The notes beneath the pieces were generated by a model. The model searched no databases. It saw only the letters and a list, made by a program, of their open reading frames with translations, and was not told the origin of the DNA. The translations under genes and the position numbers were made by a program. From positions 2,089,920-2,127,329 of the forward strand of contig FN649742.1 in assembly GCA_000310025.1 (NCBI GenBank): a stretch of 37,410 bases of DNA. The letters run 5' to 3'. Shown here in pieces: positions 1 to 10,885 of this stretch. Numbering within the stretch: position 1 is the stretch's first letter; every line of letters starts with the position of its first letter. Source of the DNA: Ectocarpus siliculosus. Taxonomy: Eukaryota; Sar; Phaeophyceae; Ectocarpales; Ectocarpaceae.

Positions 1-22
1 TCACACCCCCCCCCCCCCCCCC
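1..22. repeat. poly-C tract at left edge
   Basis: A run of C after a few leading bases opens the window. A similar poly-C run closes it (37383-37410), so both edges look like places where the assembly ran into low-complexity sequence. Confidence 0.8.
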
Positions 23-166
23 TCCCCGTTGAGGTATTCGCGGATCGGATGCTACGCGTACTATGTGATGAACCAGGACGAAATAATCAGCACGTGGGCG
101 AAATAACTACTATGTAACAGGATTCACTTTGGGCACTGCTGAGGCGCACAGAAAGCGGTCCTTCCT

Positions 167-267
167 TCGTCCCGTCTATTCTAGGCTCCAGTCTACACTC
201 TACTGTACACACCTTGCAGTGGTACAGTCTTACGCATATGTACGTTTGACTCATCAGCCGGGGTCAC
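167..267 (+). repeat. dispersed repeat family C, copy 1
   Basis: Starts with tcgtcccgtctattct and ends with tcatcagccggggtcac. A second copy at 11861-11931 has the same two ends in the same order, with a shorter and more diverged middle. No coding potential is seen. Function is unknown; probably a fragment of a mobile element. Confidence 0.55.
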
Positions 268-776
268 CGGCAAGTGCCTACACCACCCGTGATTGAATTG
301 GTGGTCTCGTGGTCTCCCATTGACATAGCAACTCGACGAGTTTTTTCGTCGGCGTTGCGTCGCCTGCCTTAACCTTAAACTTCATTTTTCTCACGAGAAA
401 CCGCAAGTGCCGACAACAACACTCATCTCGAGAGAGGAAGCCAGCAAGAGCGACCGTCTTCCAAAAGCCTGATATGAGTGCTGCACGATGAAGACGGTGC
501 CAACACCTCTCGATGCCCGCAAGGAACGGCCTCGACGCATCGAGCTAGGAGGAAAGTCAACTTAGGTTGTGCGCCATGACTCTGCAGGTTTAGGGTAACC
601 ACTAGTGTGATTCGATTGGAGGCTTCCCATATAGGGCGTTCTTCCCCGTGTTGACTGATGTGGGGGTCCATGCACCAGCCGTGTTTTCAGCAGTAGGTTG
701 GCGCGCACTCGATCGTGCGGGCGCAGGGCTCAGCAAAATACCAAAAGACTGCCGTGGGGTATACGAAAGACTAAAT

Positions 777-895
777 TTGAGGTCGATTTCAGCGAGCTTT
801 GGGGTTTTTACCTTCGGGTCCATTTATTTGAGTACACCTTTTTCGGGGTTCAGTGACAACGGGAATCGACCGCGTCGAGTGATGGATCAACACGG
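777..895 (+). repeat. dispersed repeat family B, copy 1
   Basis: Contains a cgggtcc block, a tttttcgggg block and then gggaatcgaccgcgt followed by c(g/a)agtg. The same blocks occur in the same order at 22748-22868, inside intron 6 of the PFK-2/FBPase-2 gene. The conserved core is gggaatcgaccgcgtc. Probably a non-autonomous element fragment. Confidence 0.55.
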
Positions 896-1138
896 ACGGA
901 TAAGGTAATGGGCGAGAGATCGGAACGGTTATCAATGCGGAGACAACAACAGCACAACCGCTTATCGACCATTGGGGTCACCAGTCACCAGCAGACCGAA
1001 TACCATGGTACATGGTACACGCCATCTTCGAGGAAAATCAACCTTTCTCGGAACAGCCATTGTCTAGATCTCTCGGCGCTAAAAGATGAGCACCACTACT
1101 GTGTTATTGCATGTGTGTGCGTGTGTCTTTTGGAATTA

Positions 1139-1182
1139 GCATCGACCGCGCTAGCCGGCTGACCAACGAAAAGACGTCAATG
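1139..1182 (+). repeat. dispersed repeat family A, copy 1
   Basis: About 44 bp (catcgaccg...gaccaa...gaaaagacgtca) that recur with a few substitutions at 10886-10930. A shorter related piece (atcgaccgcgctaa) lies near 2389. Downstream of both long copies lies an A-rich stretch with cgcaa and gc(a/t)ct(a)at strings, so the repeat may extend further in diverged form. Confidence 0.55.
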
Positions 1183-1891
1183 CTATCAGCTGGATAAAAA
1201 ACGCAAAACGCACTATTAGCACAGAGGTATGAACATAAACTGCGGAGATTCTAGGACCAAAACCCGGAAATCAACAACCAAAAACCACACACATATCCAG
1301 CTCCTGAGGATATGTCGCGGAGCCCCTCCTGGGAGGGTGTCAAAACGGAGGACCTTGAAGTAAGCCAGAAAGGTGGAGACATGCGCCGTGGGAGGCGATG
1401 CCACTGCCGTGGCTTGAACCCACGCATACTTTCGTGAGAGAAGAGCCGACTTGATAATAACACTGGGGGACCTCCTAATTTGTCCACTTCTGGGAAGAAG
1501 AACGTAGACAACAGCAACATTGGGTGTACTCGAAAACTCCCAAGGGATGTTAACGGGGTGTAGAACCGCACCGCGGTGGGGATTTCTGTGTATGTCAACG
1601 TCAGTGCTATCCTGTTGTGACAAAATATCACGGAGAATCTTAACGCTCTGGGATTTCCTGCACGTTGGTGTTGTACAGCACTTTTTGTTGTTGTCTTGAA
1701 ATTACAAACAGTTCCCGTCTCTCGCAGTACCTTCTACTAAATGTCCGTATTCTACTACTGTAGTCCATCGAAAGTACGGACACAATTTTGTGTGCACAAT
1801 CATGTATTGCTTGCTGTACATGGAGGCCCGCCAACCGCGGTGGGGATTTGCTATTCTTCACTATTACCAGGGAAGTGGCAACAAAAAATAG

Positions 1892-1928
1892 TCATGCCGT
1901 GCAACAACGATCATGCCGTGCAACAACG
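1892..1928 (+). repeat. tandem 19-bp duplication
   Basis: The unit tcatgccgtgcaacaacg occurs twice back to back. It lies in non-coding DNA and was probably produced by replication slippage. Confidence 0.8.
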
Positions 1929-4436
1929 TTGTTGGGCAACATATTTTAGTCCATGGAGATTAGAAGTACAACTTTTCGCACATCTGCCTCTACTTCTGTA
2001 CATGGAGGCCGCCTACAGCAGTACGGCATCTCGCGCGCCCTTCCGCCAGAAAACCCCCCACAGACACAAGGTTACACCTGGATGTAATTTTTATTTCGCC
2101 CTCCGGGCTTTCCTGCAGCACAGGGGCAGGTCCCAGTAGCCTTCACGAGGATATGTATCTTGGTTTTAGTAGGGGTTGCGGGGTTACAGATACAGGCTGA
2201 CGACGCGGAAAAACAGCAGGTCGTGATAGGGAACTTCTGCGTGGTTCGGACCGCCCACAAAAGCGTGGTCTCCGCGAACCTACTTGCTGTAAAGTCAAAG
2301 GTAACTTTTTGGTGGATGAGAGATAAAGGTAAGTTGGTTGGGTGTGTGTGTGTGTGATTTTTATTACACACATCCATGTATTAGAATCGACCGCGCTAAT
2401 CGGCCGTGCGTGTGCGTATGTGGGTGTGTGCTTACAGCAGCAGCAGGATCCAGGATCCCTGTGTGTGTGTCCGTTTTTTTTTTATATTAATAACAACACC
2501 AAGAGCCCCGGATTTAGTCATAAATAGCTAGCATTAGCATACGTCTAGCAGTTTGGTGGCCAAAAACAAAATAAAAAAAGGAGTCAAACAAAAAAAATGT
2601 GGTGGCGAGTATGGTGAGCTCGCCACACAACCTGTGGAACGAAGGTTTTCTCTCGCATACTGTACACGAAAAAAAAACACCCCCCAATGCTTGTGTCTAT
2701 AATGTGTGTGTGTGTAGGTGGCCAGGTCCTACACAGCAGAGGCGTATCTGTGTATCTGTGGATTTCACAGCAGATGAACAACACTTAATATTTATCCGTT
2801 GCGTTTCTTGACGAAATAGAAATTGCGACACCACCGACTTGTTTGATGTGTCCCACAAACGCCACACTGGTATGACCTTATAGCCATGATGAAGATGAAC
2901 TTGCGACAAGTGCGGTAAACATTCTCTACACACGTGTGGCACTCGTCCGAAACATCATATGCATACGGGCCGCGGGAAACTGGCGGGAAATAATCAGCGG
3001 AACTTCAGTAACACGTGTACATAAGTGTACGTGTACGAACCTGGAATCAAGTCAGCGATATCAACTCAAGAACCGGATCTACTTGCATGCGCACAGTTCA
3101 AAAGACTGCCAAAGCTGGACCTTCGCTTGCCAATCCGAATCTTCGCGGGGAGCCTGGCTATAGTCATACGCGTTCGCGAATTCACGCCGGCTATTGTAGC
3201 GGAAAATACCGAATGGGTTGTCGGCAAATACCCACGAAAACGCGTTCCTTTCTTGTTCCATGAGAACCTGGAAGGAAGTCGGAATTCTGCCCTCCGGAAG
3301 AGTAGAACTCACCAACTACCTCGAACTCACCTCGCACTGCGGCTGCAGCGCGATAGAGCGGGTGCCGGGAGCATATCAGCGCGACCGTTAACACAGATTG
3401 CTGTTTTGCATTGGAAGATGAACGGACGGCACGTGGCCTCAAAAAATCTTTTGCTCTCGCCCGCGGTTGGTATCTAGCGAGAGCGAGAGGATGCCAGGAG
3501 TGTGAGGGAGTCTATTGCAGCTCATAGCGCATCTTGTCATCATCCCTCTCTTTTATCCCCCGCTCGCTCGCTCCGTATGTAGAAATAAATCACCACACAA
3601 AAGCGTCTCAGAAAGCAGTCAATGCCTTGAGTGGCAACGCCACACAAGCATATTGAGACACTCTCTCCAATGGCTTCTTACGGAAACGGTCACAACCCGG
3701 ACACATGACGGAGCACACAGAAGGGCAGAGAGAGACACCGGGCAGGCGTGCGCCGCCCCCCGCCCGGCTGATTGTCATGGGGAGACGGGAACCTCAACAT
3801 CAAACCTGTCGCTGGTCGCTGTCGCCCGTGGACAGAATCCAAAAGCGGAAGTGTTTCGGGTGGCGCAGTTCCCTACGTCAGGTTGTGCAGCGTTTGTGAG
3901 TCTTGGCGTGGGAACAACGAGAGCGCAGTACAAGCTTTGTTGCGTCACACGGCGCGTTTTTTTCTCCGCCCAAATTTGGTAGCCGGTGGTCGCGAGTTTC
4001 ATACGCCAGAAGGCCGCGCGGGGTGTTGTCATCAACCAAAAAAAAAACAGCAGAGTGCGTGATGCAGAGAAAATGATCCGCACACATGATGGAGGATGCG
4101 AAGAAAACACTTGCCCTCCGGCCGGGGCCGCCGCCTTGAAATCGGAAAAGAGACCCGGCGGGGTGCGGAGTAATACAAGGGTGAGATGGCACTAGGGCAC
4201 TCAAGCGATGCACGCTCGGCTCTCCGTCCGGGCTGCGGTTTGTATTTGGCTGCGTTGATGTGCTGATGCTGGTCAACTTCCAAAACGAGTGCAACATGAA
4301 AGTTGGTTGGTGTACCATCTCCTCTCTCTCTTTTGGGAGAGAAAGAACGACAAAGAGCCGCATCTGTCAAGCAACGACCCCACTTGCCGAACGTGATGTT
4401 TTTCGATCTTTCACCAGCAGTACACGTGTGTAGGCA

Positions 4437-4965
4437 CTAGGCGAGCCCGTATCTGAAGCAGTCCTTCTCTACAAGGTAGGTGGTGTTCGCGGTTGAGTCT
4501 CGCACGTTGTATGTTGTATGTCGTTGGTTTATACAACCCGGCACCCACCGGCAGGACGCACACACAATTTTTATATGTGATTGATGCGCCTCCTGAAAAA
4601 AATGATGCCAGTTACGTTGACCCATATCGCAACAGCTTGCCCTCTCCCAGTCAAGCCAGCCGCCCTGCCCATCTTTCCTCTAAATGCAATACCGTCCTCC
4701 TCCTGGCAGCAAACGCATGTCTCACCTCATTTCCGTACAGGGGCCACTTCGCGCAACCAACAGCTTCACATCTCCTCGAGCTCACATCGACCATTCCCTC
4801 TTTATTCCTGGCGTGCGGGGCGCAGTACATTGGTTTGCCCCCGGGCAACCCGAAGAAGGGTCTCCTGCGACAAGGCTCCTCCACGCACCATCGCTGGGGC
4901 TCGGGCTCTCCGCCAGCGCCCTCCTGATCGACAGCGCCTCGCGACAGTACAGGTGGACCGGCCAT
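4437..4965 (-). CDS. small EsV-1-7 Cys/His-repeat protein (two-exon model)
   Basis: Exon 1 (4965-4726, 80 codons) starts MAGPPV and carries a full EsV-1-7 repeat: C27-x4-C32, the PFFGLPGGKP segment, C48-x2-H51, then the GMVDV linker, followed by the first half of a second repeat (C66-x4-C71, WPLYGNE). Exon 1 ends exactly at a GTGAGA donor. A strong acceptor (tttttttcag) follows 133 bp later, and exon 2 (4592-4437, 51 codons plus stop) is in phase, giving 131 residues. In exon 2 the expected C-x2-H is C-x2-C, so the second repeat is imperfect and exon 2 is less certain. The domain is named after a gene of the phaeovirus EsV-1 and is found in the brown-algal developmental regulator IMMEDIATE UPRIGHT and its many relatives; it is thought to bind metal. 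Function here is unknown. It could be a truncated family member or a pseudogene. Confidence 0.55.
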
Positions 4966-5353
4966 GCGTTTGTGCGGGCTCCTCCTGCTGCTGCTGCTAC
5001 AACGGTCTCCGGTATTTTTGTGTCACCAAGTCTTCCATTTTTTTTTTTTCCATGCTACCACCGACGGAGATCCGGCGACCGTCACCGCCACGTGCGGTGG
5101 TAATTTTTTTTTTCTTAATAATATGAATACTGTACATGTATGACACAACGAATCCATCTCTATCATAGAAAAGAGTCTCGAGACAGATTAGCAACGAATT
5201 CATAGCGTCAGAAAGTACCTGTCTGTATGTCTACGGTTTCCCAGACAGCATATAGGGACATCTCCCCTGCGGGTAACAGGCTCAACAAGACAGTTTTTAA
5301 TTTTCGTAGATCATCCCTTTGTTGTGTAGAACGAGAATCTCTACACAGTGAAC

Positions 5354-5380
5354 GCACACACACACACACACACACACACG
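5354..5380. repeat. (CA)n microsatellite
   Basis: About 12 uninterrupted CA units in non-coding DNA. Confidence 0.9.
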
Positions 5381-6541
5381 CGCTAAATTAACTTTCCCGC
5401 TCCTTCCGTCCGCCCCGACGACCAACCACTGGTGTTGTAGAATCGTCCCTCCACAGCTACGGCAGTGCTAATATAGGATCATAGCGATGCCGCGACCGAC
5501 ACGGAACAGACAAGCAAGATGGAGGATTTTCACACTTGTAGATTTTCATACACACGTTGTTTACCGCATGATCATCTACACGCTGTAGAATAGTCTGATG
5601 TGCATCTATCTGTGCTTTTTCTCTGGTCCCTGTATGTTGACGCACAGCTGTACTATTGTAGAATAATACCACTTCGGTATATGCTCTGTGAATATTCTCT
5701 GTCTCGGGATCTCTCTTGTTGTAGACTTACATAGACGTACAGAATAGGTCGGAGCCTATTTACACACACCTCCTGAAGAAACTGCTGTGTGTGCCTTATT
5801 TTTTTTAGACAGCTATGACGCAACGGGTAAACGGAAGTTTCGGCGGGTAAACGGAAGAAACATCATCACGGGTTTAAATGATGAGGGATACATTCGAAGC
5901 GTAAACGTATCATATAGTACATGGCTTGTGCTCAATCGCTGCGACATCGATGGTAAATGTAGTCTTACTGTAGTCTCCACCATCAACCACCATCATCATC
6001 GTCGTGGTCTCGTAGTACATTGTAGGTGTTCGTAGGTGTTCATCTTTTGGCGAGGAGGCATCCATTCGTCGAATTCAGTCCGAAGAACGGTCTCGCAAGT
6101 GCAACAGATCACCCATCGCGAGAGATGTTGGGACTTCAGTTTCACGCCTGAAAGAACCCGCCGCCTTCCCAAGTTCTAGTAAGTGGCCGGGCCCTCTGGT
6201 CGCGTGCAAAAAGAGAACAAGTAAAACGAACCACAGAGAGAGATAAATCTTTGTAGAGCTCCGACCTGCGGTAAGGATAATTTCCTGTCTGTACCCGCCT
6301 TATCTTCCTGGTGTATGTGCGGAAGTAGTTATTTTCAGCTGGTTAGTTCACTGCTGCTGCTTCATTTCGAAGGTAAAACCATTCGCTCGCACCGTTCTTG
6401 CAGTTTTAAAGGAGGTGAAGCCGTGGGCGATAGCTTGCTCCTAGAGATAGGTGGAGGTTCTTCTGTCGTTGACACTCTTGTCCACGACCACGTTGAGGTG
6501 GGAAAGTTGCTTGTTATTGCTGAGAGACGATCAGCAAGGGT

Positions 6542-6574
6542 CTGAGATGAAGTGGGGGTCCAACTTCATCTCAG
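6542..6574. repeat. perfect 12-bp inverted repeat (hairpin)
   Basis: ctgagatgaagt and its exact reverse complement acttcatctcag are separated by nine bases. In RNA this would form a stable stem-loop. It sits outside any recognised gene; purpose unknown. Confidence 0.75.
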
Positions 6575-7433
6575 GCGTTACACAGAATAGACAATTCTAA
6601 GAGGGTAGGGGTCTGAAGGGTATACCTCCTGGGACCGACCCACATCCTATCAACAATAAGATGTACCCTATTCATGCTAGCAGCCACACTCCTTAACACT
6701 AGCCCACCCTGGATATCATATGTGCAGATTCTATACTCAAATCAATGCTCAAATCCTAAAAGCTACAATAAAGATTTAGCTAATGATTTATGATCATGAA
6801 TCGAAGATATGACTCTTCACAAAACATCCAAAAGGAGGGTGAGTTGTAGAAATATCCCGAATCAACCCCCACACCATCATTGAGACGAAGGATGCGAACG
6901 GTCACGAGACGAAACACCGACATCTCAATGACAACGCTCACACCAATGAAGGGTTAAAGCCAGGAAGAAGAGAACGTCAAGGAAGGGCAGGGGAAATGAA
7001 CGACAGGCAAACGCACCGAGAACGATTTTCAGCGTGCCAAGGGTTCCCAAAGACGGCAACGGCAAGACCTGAAGAAAACCAAGGACGCAAAGCATACACG
7101 ATCAATGCCGGAGAAGCGATCTGACGAACCGCGCCATGTCTCGCTGGCGATAAGCAACATACAAAGACATAAAAACACAGAAAAGTCGTAGAGATACACA
7201 TAACAATACAACGACTCAGTCAGGGGCTCGACGATGATGAACGCTTCACCCGCATGTAGCGATGATGGAGACGAAGTAGAAACGAAGTGTGTATGACGAC
7301 GAAAGTCCACGGGAGAAGGCGACGCAACGGGATGGAATCCCGAAGCAATAAGCGTAGGCGACACTTCTGCGGCACGATGGAGCTAAAAAAAATAGTTGGC
7401 GAAAGGGCGAACCAGGAAAACACGGGAGCTCGG

Positions 7434-7630
7434 TTTCCAAGTGTTCAGAGGCAAACAACACCGACAAAACTTGGGGAACACTTTTTCCAAGTGTTCAGAG
7501 GCAAACAACACCGACGAAACTTACTTGGGGAACTCTTTTTCCAAGTGTTCAGAGGCAAACAACACCGACTAAACTTGGGGAACTCTTTTTCCAAGTGTTC
7601 AGAGGCAAACCACACCGAGGAAACTTCGGA
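7434..7630 (+). repeat. four tandem copies of a 50-54 bp unit
   Basis: The string tttccaagtgttcagaggcaaac followed by (a/c)acaccga occurs four times, at spacings of 50, 54 and 50 bp. A 4-bp insertion (tact) makes the second unit longer. The array lies about 350 bp beyond the 3' end of the chromovirus coding region, so it may belong to that element's non-coding 3' region. An open frame on the plus strand runs through it only because the unit lacks stops. Confidence 0.85.
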
Positions 7631-7973
7631 GGAAGCCCGTCGAGAGAACCAAAGACCAACAACAAAAAGAAACTAAGGAAAAGGCGAGAGAGAACGTACA
7701 TCCAGGTCGCGGCAGTTCACTGATTCAGACGAATGCAGGCAACAAGGAAGAAGGATCACTCGACACCGCGTGTCTTGAGGCGGTGTGGCCCAAGCGTCCA
7801 AAACACAAAATAAAGCAACAAAAGAAAAGAGACAAGACAGACAAAAAAGAAAACAAACAAACAAAAGAAAACAACACAAAAACGGAAGGTGAAAGAAAAA
7901 AAAATCCAAACGCCGGCGAAAAGGAGGGCACAAAAGACCAAAATAGGCCAACCCGTACACGAAAACGACGACG
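7631..7973. other. A-rich non-coding tract beside retroelement
   Basis: A strongly purine- and A-rich segment with no gene, between the tandem array and the retroelement stop codon. It is probably the element's 3' untranslated region. I see no clear long terminal repeat. Confidence 0.4.
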
Positions 7974-8903
7974 CTAAGAAGAAATGTTGGGAACAGCCGA
8001 CGGTAATGGGTCAGTAATGGGCAGGGTGCGACCACGGGTGTCGCCCAAAGGGCGCGAACGATGTTTTTCTAAACACCATGATCCACAGACGGCGTCCAAG
8101 GCGGTGGAGTAGAGGTGCGCAGGCAGAGGGAGAACGCTTGGGCCCAGGTCATCCAGAAATCGAACGATGTACGAGCCGTCCTGATGAGCACCAATACGTC
8201 CGGTCCACCACAATCCATCGCGAGCCTTGTACCACAGCCGCGCGCCCACCGGGAGGGGCGAAGTGCTGAAACGACGAAGCCAAGTCGCGTGAAGCACAAG
8301 ATCAGCCCCAGGAGGTAAATAGCGTTCTCCACGATTCCGGGCTTGCTCCCGCTGTGCCGTGCGGGTCCGAGCCACTCGACATGTACGGTTACCCTGCTTG
8401 CTTTGGCAGACCTCTCGGGACCAGTACAAGAGGATGTGTCGACGGAATTGATCGAGGTCGGATTCCGGTTCCCATGAAGGAGTAGTCAGGCCTAACCAAT
8501 GCGTCTGGTACAGGACAGCGAGAACGCCGCTACGGCCCCGCACCAGTTGATGTCCCGAAATGTTGTCGACCTCGAGGCGCCCGACAGGCACCGACACATC
8601 ATCCGCGGTGACGTGGAACGGTGGACAATTATCTCCGAAAGAGTGCAGAACATAATAACGCGAAAGCTCAGCGGGTAGAGATTGTGGCAAGTCGTCCGTC
8701 TCGTATGGATTGCAACAGGGCTTGCAACGAAGGACAGACACGCGACATCGAGCTGCTGGACCGGATTGATCGGAAGGCAGGTCCAGGTAGAGGAGTTTAC
8801 GCGCCAACGGGCTGCCGTGCGGGGTGGCGTCGGCAGAAGCGGGACCCACCGCAAGAACTTTGTAGGGCCCCGTCCAGGAAAGTGCGAATTTGGCCTTGAG
8901 CAC
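7974..8903 (-). pseudogene. integrase C-terminus: GPY motif, chromodomain, Tudor-like module
   Basis: About 309 codons are open to a stop at 7974. Near the start is the GPY/F motif (LSWTGPYKVLAVG, residues 9-20). Residues about 107-161 read as a chromodomain (VGRLEVDNISGH, then HWLGLTTPSWEPESDL and ILLYW), a reader of modified histone tails that guides chromoviruses to chromatin. Residues about 217-275 form a second small beta-barrel-like block (ARLWYKARDGLWWTGRI, YIVRFLDD) resembling Tudor/SH3-like folds and closing with a GSW motif. This frame is joined to the upstream integrase part only through a frameshift near 8905. Confidence 0.85.
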
Positions 8904-9090
8904 CTACCTGTTGATCCGTGTCCTTCTGCACACCCTGTCGAATCGTAGCAGCCGTGTTGTAGACCCAAGCCCACCCGCCAACGGTAAACTGAGGGAGCTT
9001 GTGGATGGCGTCCAGCAGGGATGAATTGCGGTGTTCCACTCGCGAAATCTTCAGGGCGTTGTACTCACGGACAAGTTCGTAGGCCCGGCG

Positions 9091-9688
9091 CTAACGATCG
9101 ACAGCCAGGTTGCAATACTCGAGTTGATCGCGGGCCAAGCTTTGATGACCACCTACCGTGGGATGATCGAAGACCGAAAGCGGAAGTCGCGGGATGCGTC
9201 CGATGTGGATCTCGTTTGGTGCCAATCCAGTTGACTGGTTCACGGAATTATTGTAGGCAAACTCAAACGTGCGGGAGATGTACGTCCCAATCGTTTTGCT
9301 GTTCGTTGACGACCACCGCAAGCATCTGGGCCGTCGTGTGATTGACGCGTTCCGTGCCGCCGTTGGTCTGCGGGTGGTAGGAGCTGGTGGTGACCTTCTT
9401 GGTTTTCATCACCTCGTAGATCGCCATGGAGAGCTTCGAGCAGAAATGCAGTCCGTTGTCCGACAATAACGTAGTCGGACATTCCCACTTGGTCATGTAC
9501 TGGTTGACGAAGATGTGAGCCGTCCCTTTCGCCGTAAAAAATTCCGCCGCTGTAACCGCGAACATGTCGGCTCTCCGACTGAAACGGTCTGTGAACAACA
9601 AAATGTAGGAGTTGCCCTTGGCAGTCACTGGCAGAGGTCCGAAGAAGTCGACGCCGACGACCGTACCAGGCCCCTGCGGCAAAGGCAT
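9091..9688 (-). pseudogene. Ty3/Gypsy integrase core domain, broken
   Basis: The rve-type DDE core is readable: first Asp in GVDFFGPLP, second Asp in LLSDNG, and Glu in YHPQTNGGTERVNH, with spacing normal for retroelement integrases. The frame then ends in a premature TGA at 9263-9265. The family's next conserved block (EFAYNNS) continues immediately in another frame, so a single-base change has split the domain. That second segment ends at a TAG (9091-9093), after which the same frame continues with typical integrase C-terminal text (RVEHRN, VYNTA). The enzyme would insert retroelement cDNA into the host genome; this copy cannot be made whole. Confidence 0.9.
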
Positions 9689-9740
9689 AGCGATGACGGG
9701 CCACCGAGCGGTCTGACGCGTGCTGGTTTATACCATAGTA

Positions 9741-10885
9741 CTTACTGCTGTTGACCTCTTCGTTCGCGCAAACCGTTTTCTTCAAAAGATTTCGAATTCC
9801 GTTTAGACTGATAGGTTGTCCTGTCGTTCCTATACAATACCTTCCACATGTGGTGCGTACGAAGGAAAGCGCACAAGCATCATGTTCAGCTGCTTTTTAC
9901 TTCTATTCCCTTGGCTAGAAGGTACAGGACCAAGGGCATCAGGCGCGGCGGCTATACATCACGTTGGTCGACGTTAGTTCTCGGAGAAAACATCAGGGCA
10001 TAGACCTGGCAGGTTCAATTCACCCCATGTGTAGCCTACCTTTCGATATTCTGAAGGGGTGCCATCACGGTGTGTACCTACTGCTGTACATCACTCGTTT
10101 GGGGGGAGGGGGGCGTACACAGTAAATAATTCAACGCCTCTCCCTCTTAAAAACACCGACGAAGTCGCTAAGTCCTTTTGGTTGTCGAGTACGTTTCAAT
10201 CAGATGGTTCGCATGTACGTGCGTGGCGCGTGTAGTTGTGTGAGGGAGACATCTGGGGGGTATAGATTCCACGAACACGGCGTTGAAAATGTGGCCAATT
10301 TTCATCAAAAAGTCTTCACCATTCATTGTGTTAGCATCGCGACGAATATGATTGTCGGGGTGGCCTGTCTCAAGCTTTCCAGATCTTCAGCGGGTAACGC
10401 TAACAACTCGGAAGTGCAGACAGACAGCGACGTGCTCTTGATCACGCGAGCAAGAATGACTCCCGAAGAGCATGGGCAGAGAAAGTCTCCATCGCTGGGT
10501 CTGGCAGGACAGGGAGGAAGGCGCTACTGCTGTGTGAAGAGAGTGCTGACAAGGCAGAGCTATGGGCAACCACAGAAACACGCAGCAACAAGAACACCGG
10601 AAATATTTCGGTTTTGAAGACCGCGCACTTTTAAGTCCGACCCTCTCTCTCTCCCTGTTTGTTATCGTCGCGTATGAACACGGTTGTCATCCAATTCATT
10701 CTGGACGTCGGGATTTACGTTTCTGCGCCATTATGTTTGTTTTTGGACGCTCCAGCCCTCAGGCGCTTGTTTCTCCTCATTTTCCTTCTGCGGTGCTCGC
10801 AGTAAAATCCTATTGCGAGAACGTGAGCAGAGGGAATCGTGTCCTCTACAGGTAGGTGTGGGGGATTTGCGTATTCGTTTCTAGT
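9741..10885. other. intergenic, no supported gene
   Basis: No recognised gene or repeat apart from a short poly-G run around 10,100. Several open frames of 60-137 codons exist on both strands without motifs. The remaining 5' part of the chromovirus is not detectable here. Confidence 0.5.

Larger units (their letters stand above)
23..4436. other. gene-poor region, no supported gene
   Basis: About 4.4 kb in which I recognise no gene. Open frames here are short, overlap each other on both strands and show no known motif or GC-rich codon bias like the real exons further right. The region holds copies of three dispersed repeats (167-267, 777-895, 1139-1182), a tandem 19-bp duplication at 1892-1928, a repeated 16-bp string (accgcggtggggattt near 1569 and 1837), GT-rich stretches around 2340-2470 and 2700, and scattered A/T homopolymers. 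It is best read as old, decayed transposon-derived intergenic DNA. Confidence 0.5.
4966..7433. other. gene-poor region, no supported gene
   Basis: No recognisable gene. The stretch holds a (CA)n microsatellite, a loose cluster of tgtaga strings (about 5300-5730), a short repeat of gggtaaacggaag around 5825-5860, and a perfect 12-bp hairpin at 6542-6574. From about 6960 the sequence becomes A/G-rich, leading into the 3' flank of the retroelement. A 76-residue open frame at 6315-6545 has no motif I recognise. Confidence 0.5.
7974..9740 (-). mobile_element. decayed Ty3/Gypsy chromovirus, 3' pol part
   Basis: Read on the minus strand, the order is integrase DDE core, GPY motif, chromodomain and an extra Tudor-like module, which is the arrangement at the pol 3' end of chromoviruses. 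At least three lesions break it: a frameshift near 9265, an in-frame TAG at 9091-9093 and a frameshift near 8905. No reverse transcriptase, RNase H, protease or gag is seen upstream, and no pair of LTRs is visible, so the copy is 5'-truncated. A conserved integrase zinc finger is not clearly readable upstream of 9688. The element is non-functional as it stands. Confidence 0.9.

Noticed and set aside
1360-1480. tRNA-like sequence on the minus strand with a B-box-like ggttcaagcc
   Set aside because: The T stem pairs only in a shifted register, no matching acceptor arm is found and the A box is poor.
3015-3477. 150-codon plus-strand frame and a minus-strand frame opposite it
   Set aside because: No recognisable domain on either strand and no splice-consistent neighbours, so neither can be supported.
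7783-8035. Lys-rich plus-strand and Phe-rich minus-strand frames
   Set aside because: Products of the A-rich 3' flank of the retroelement.
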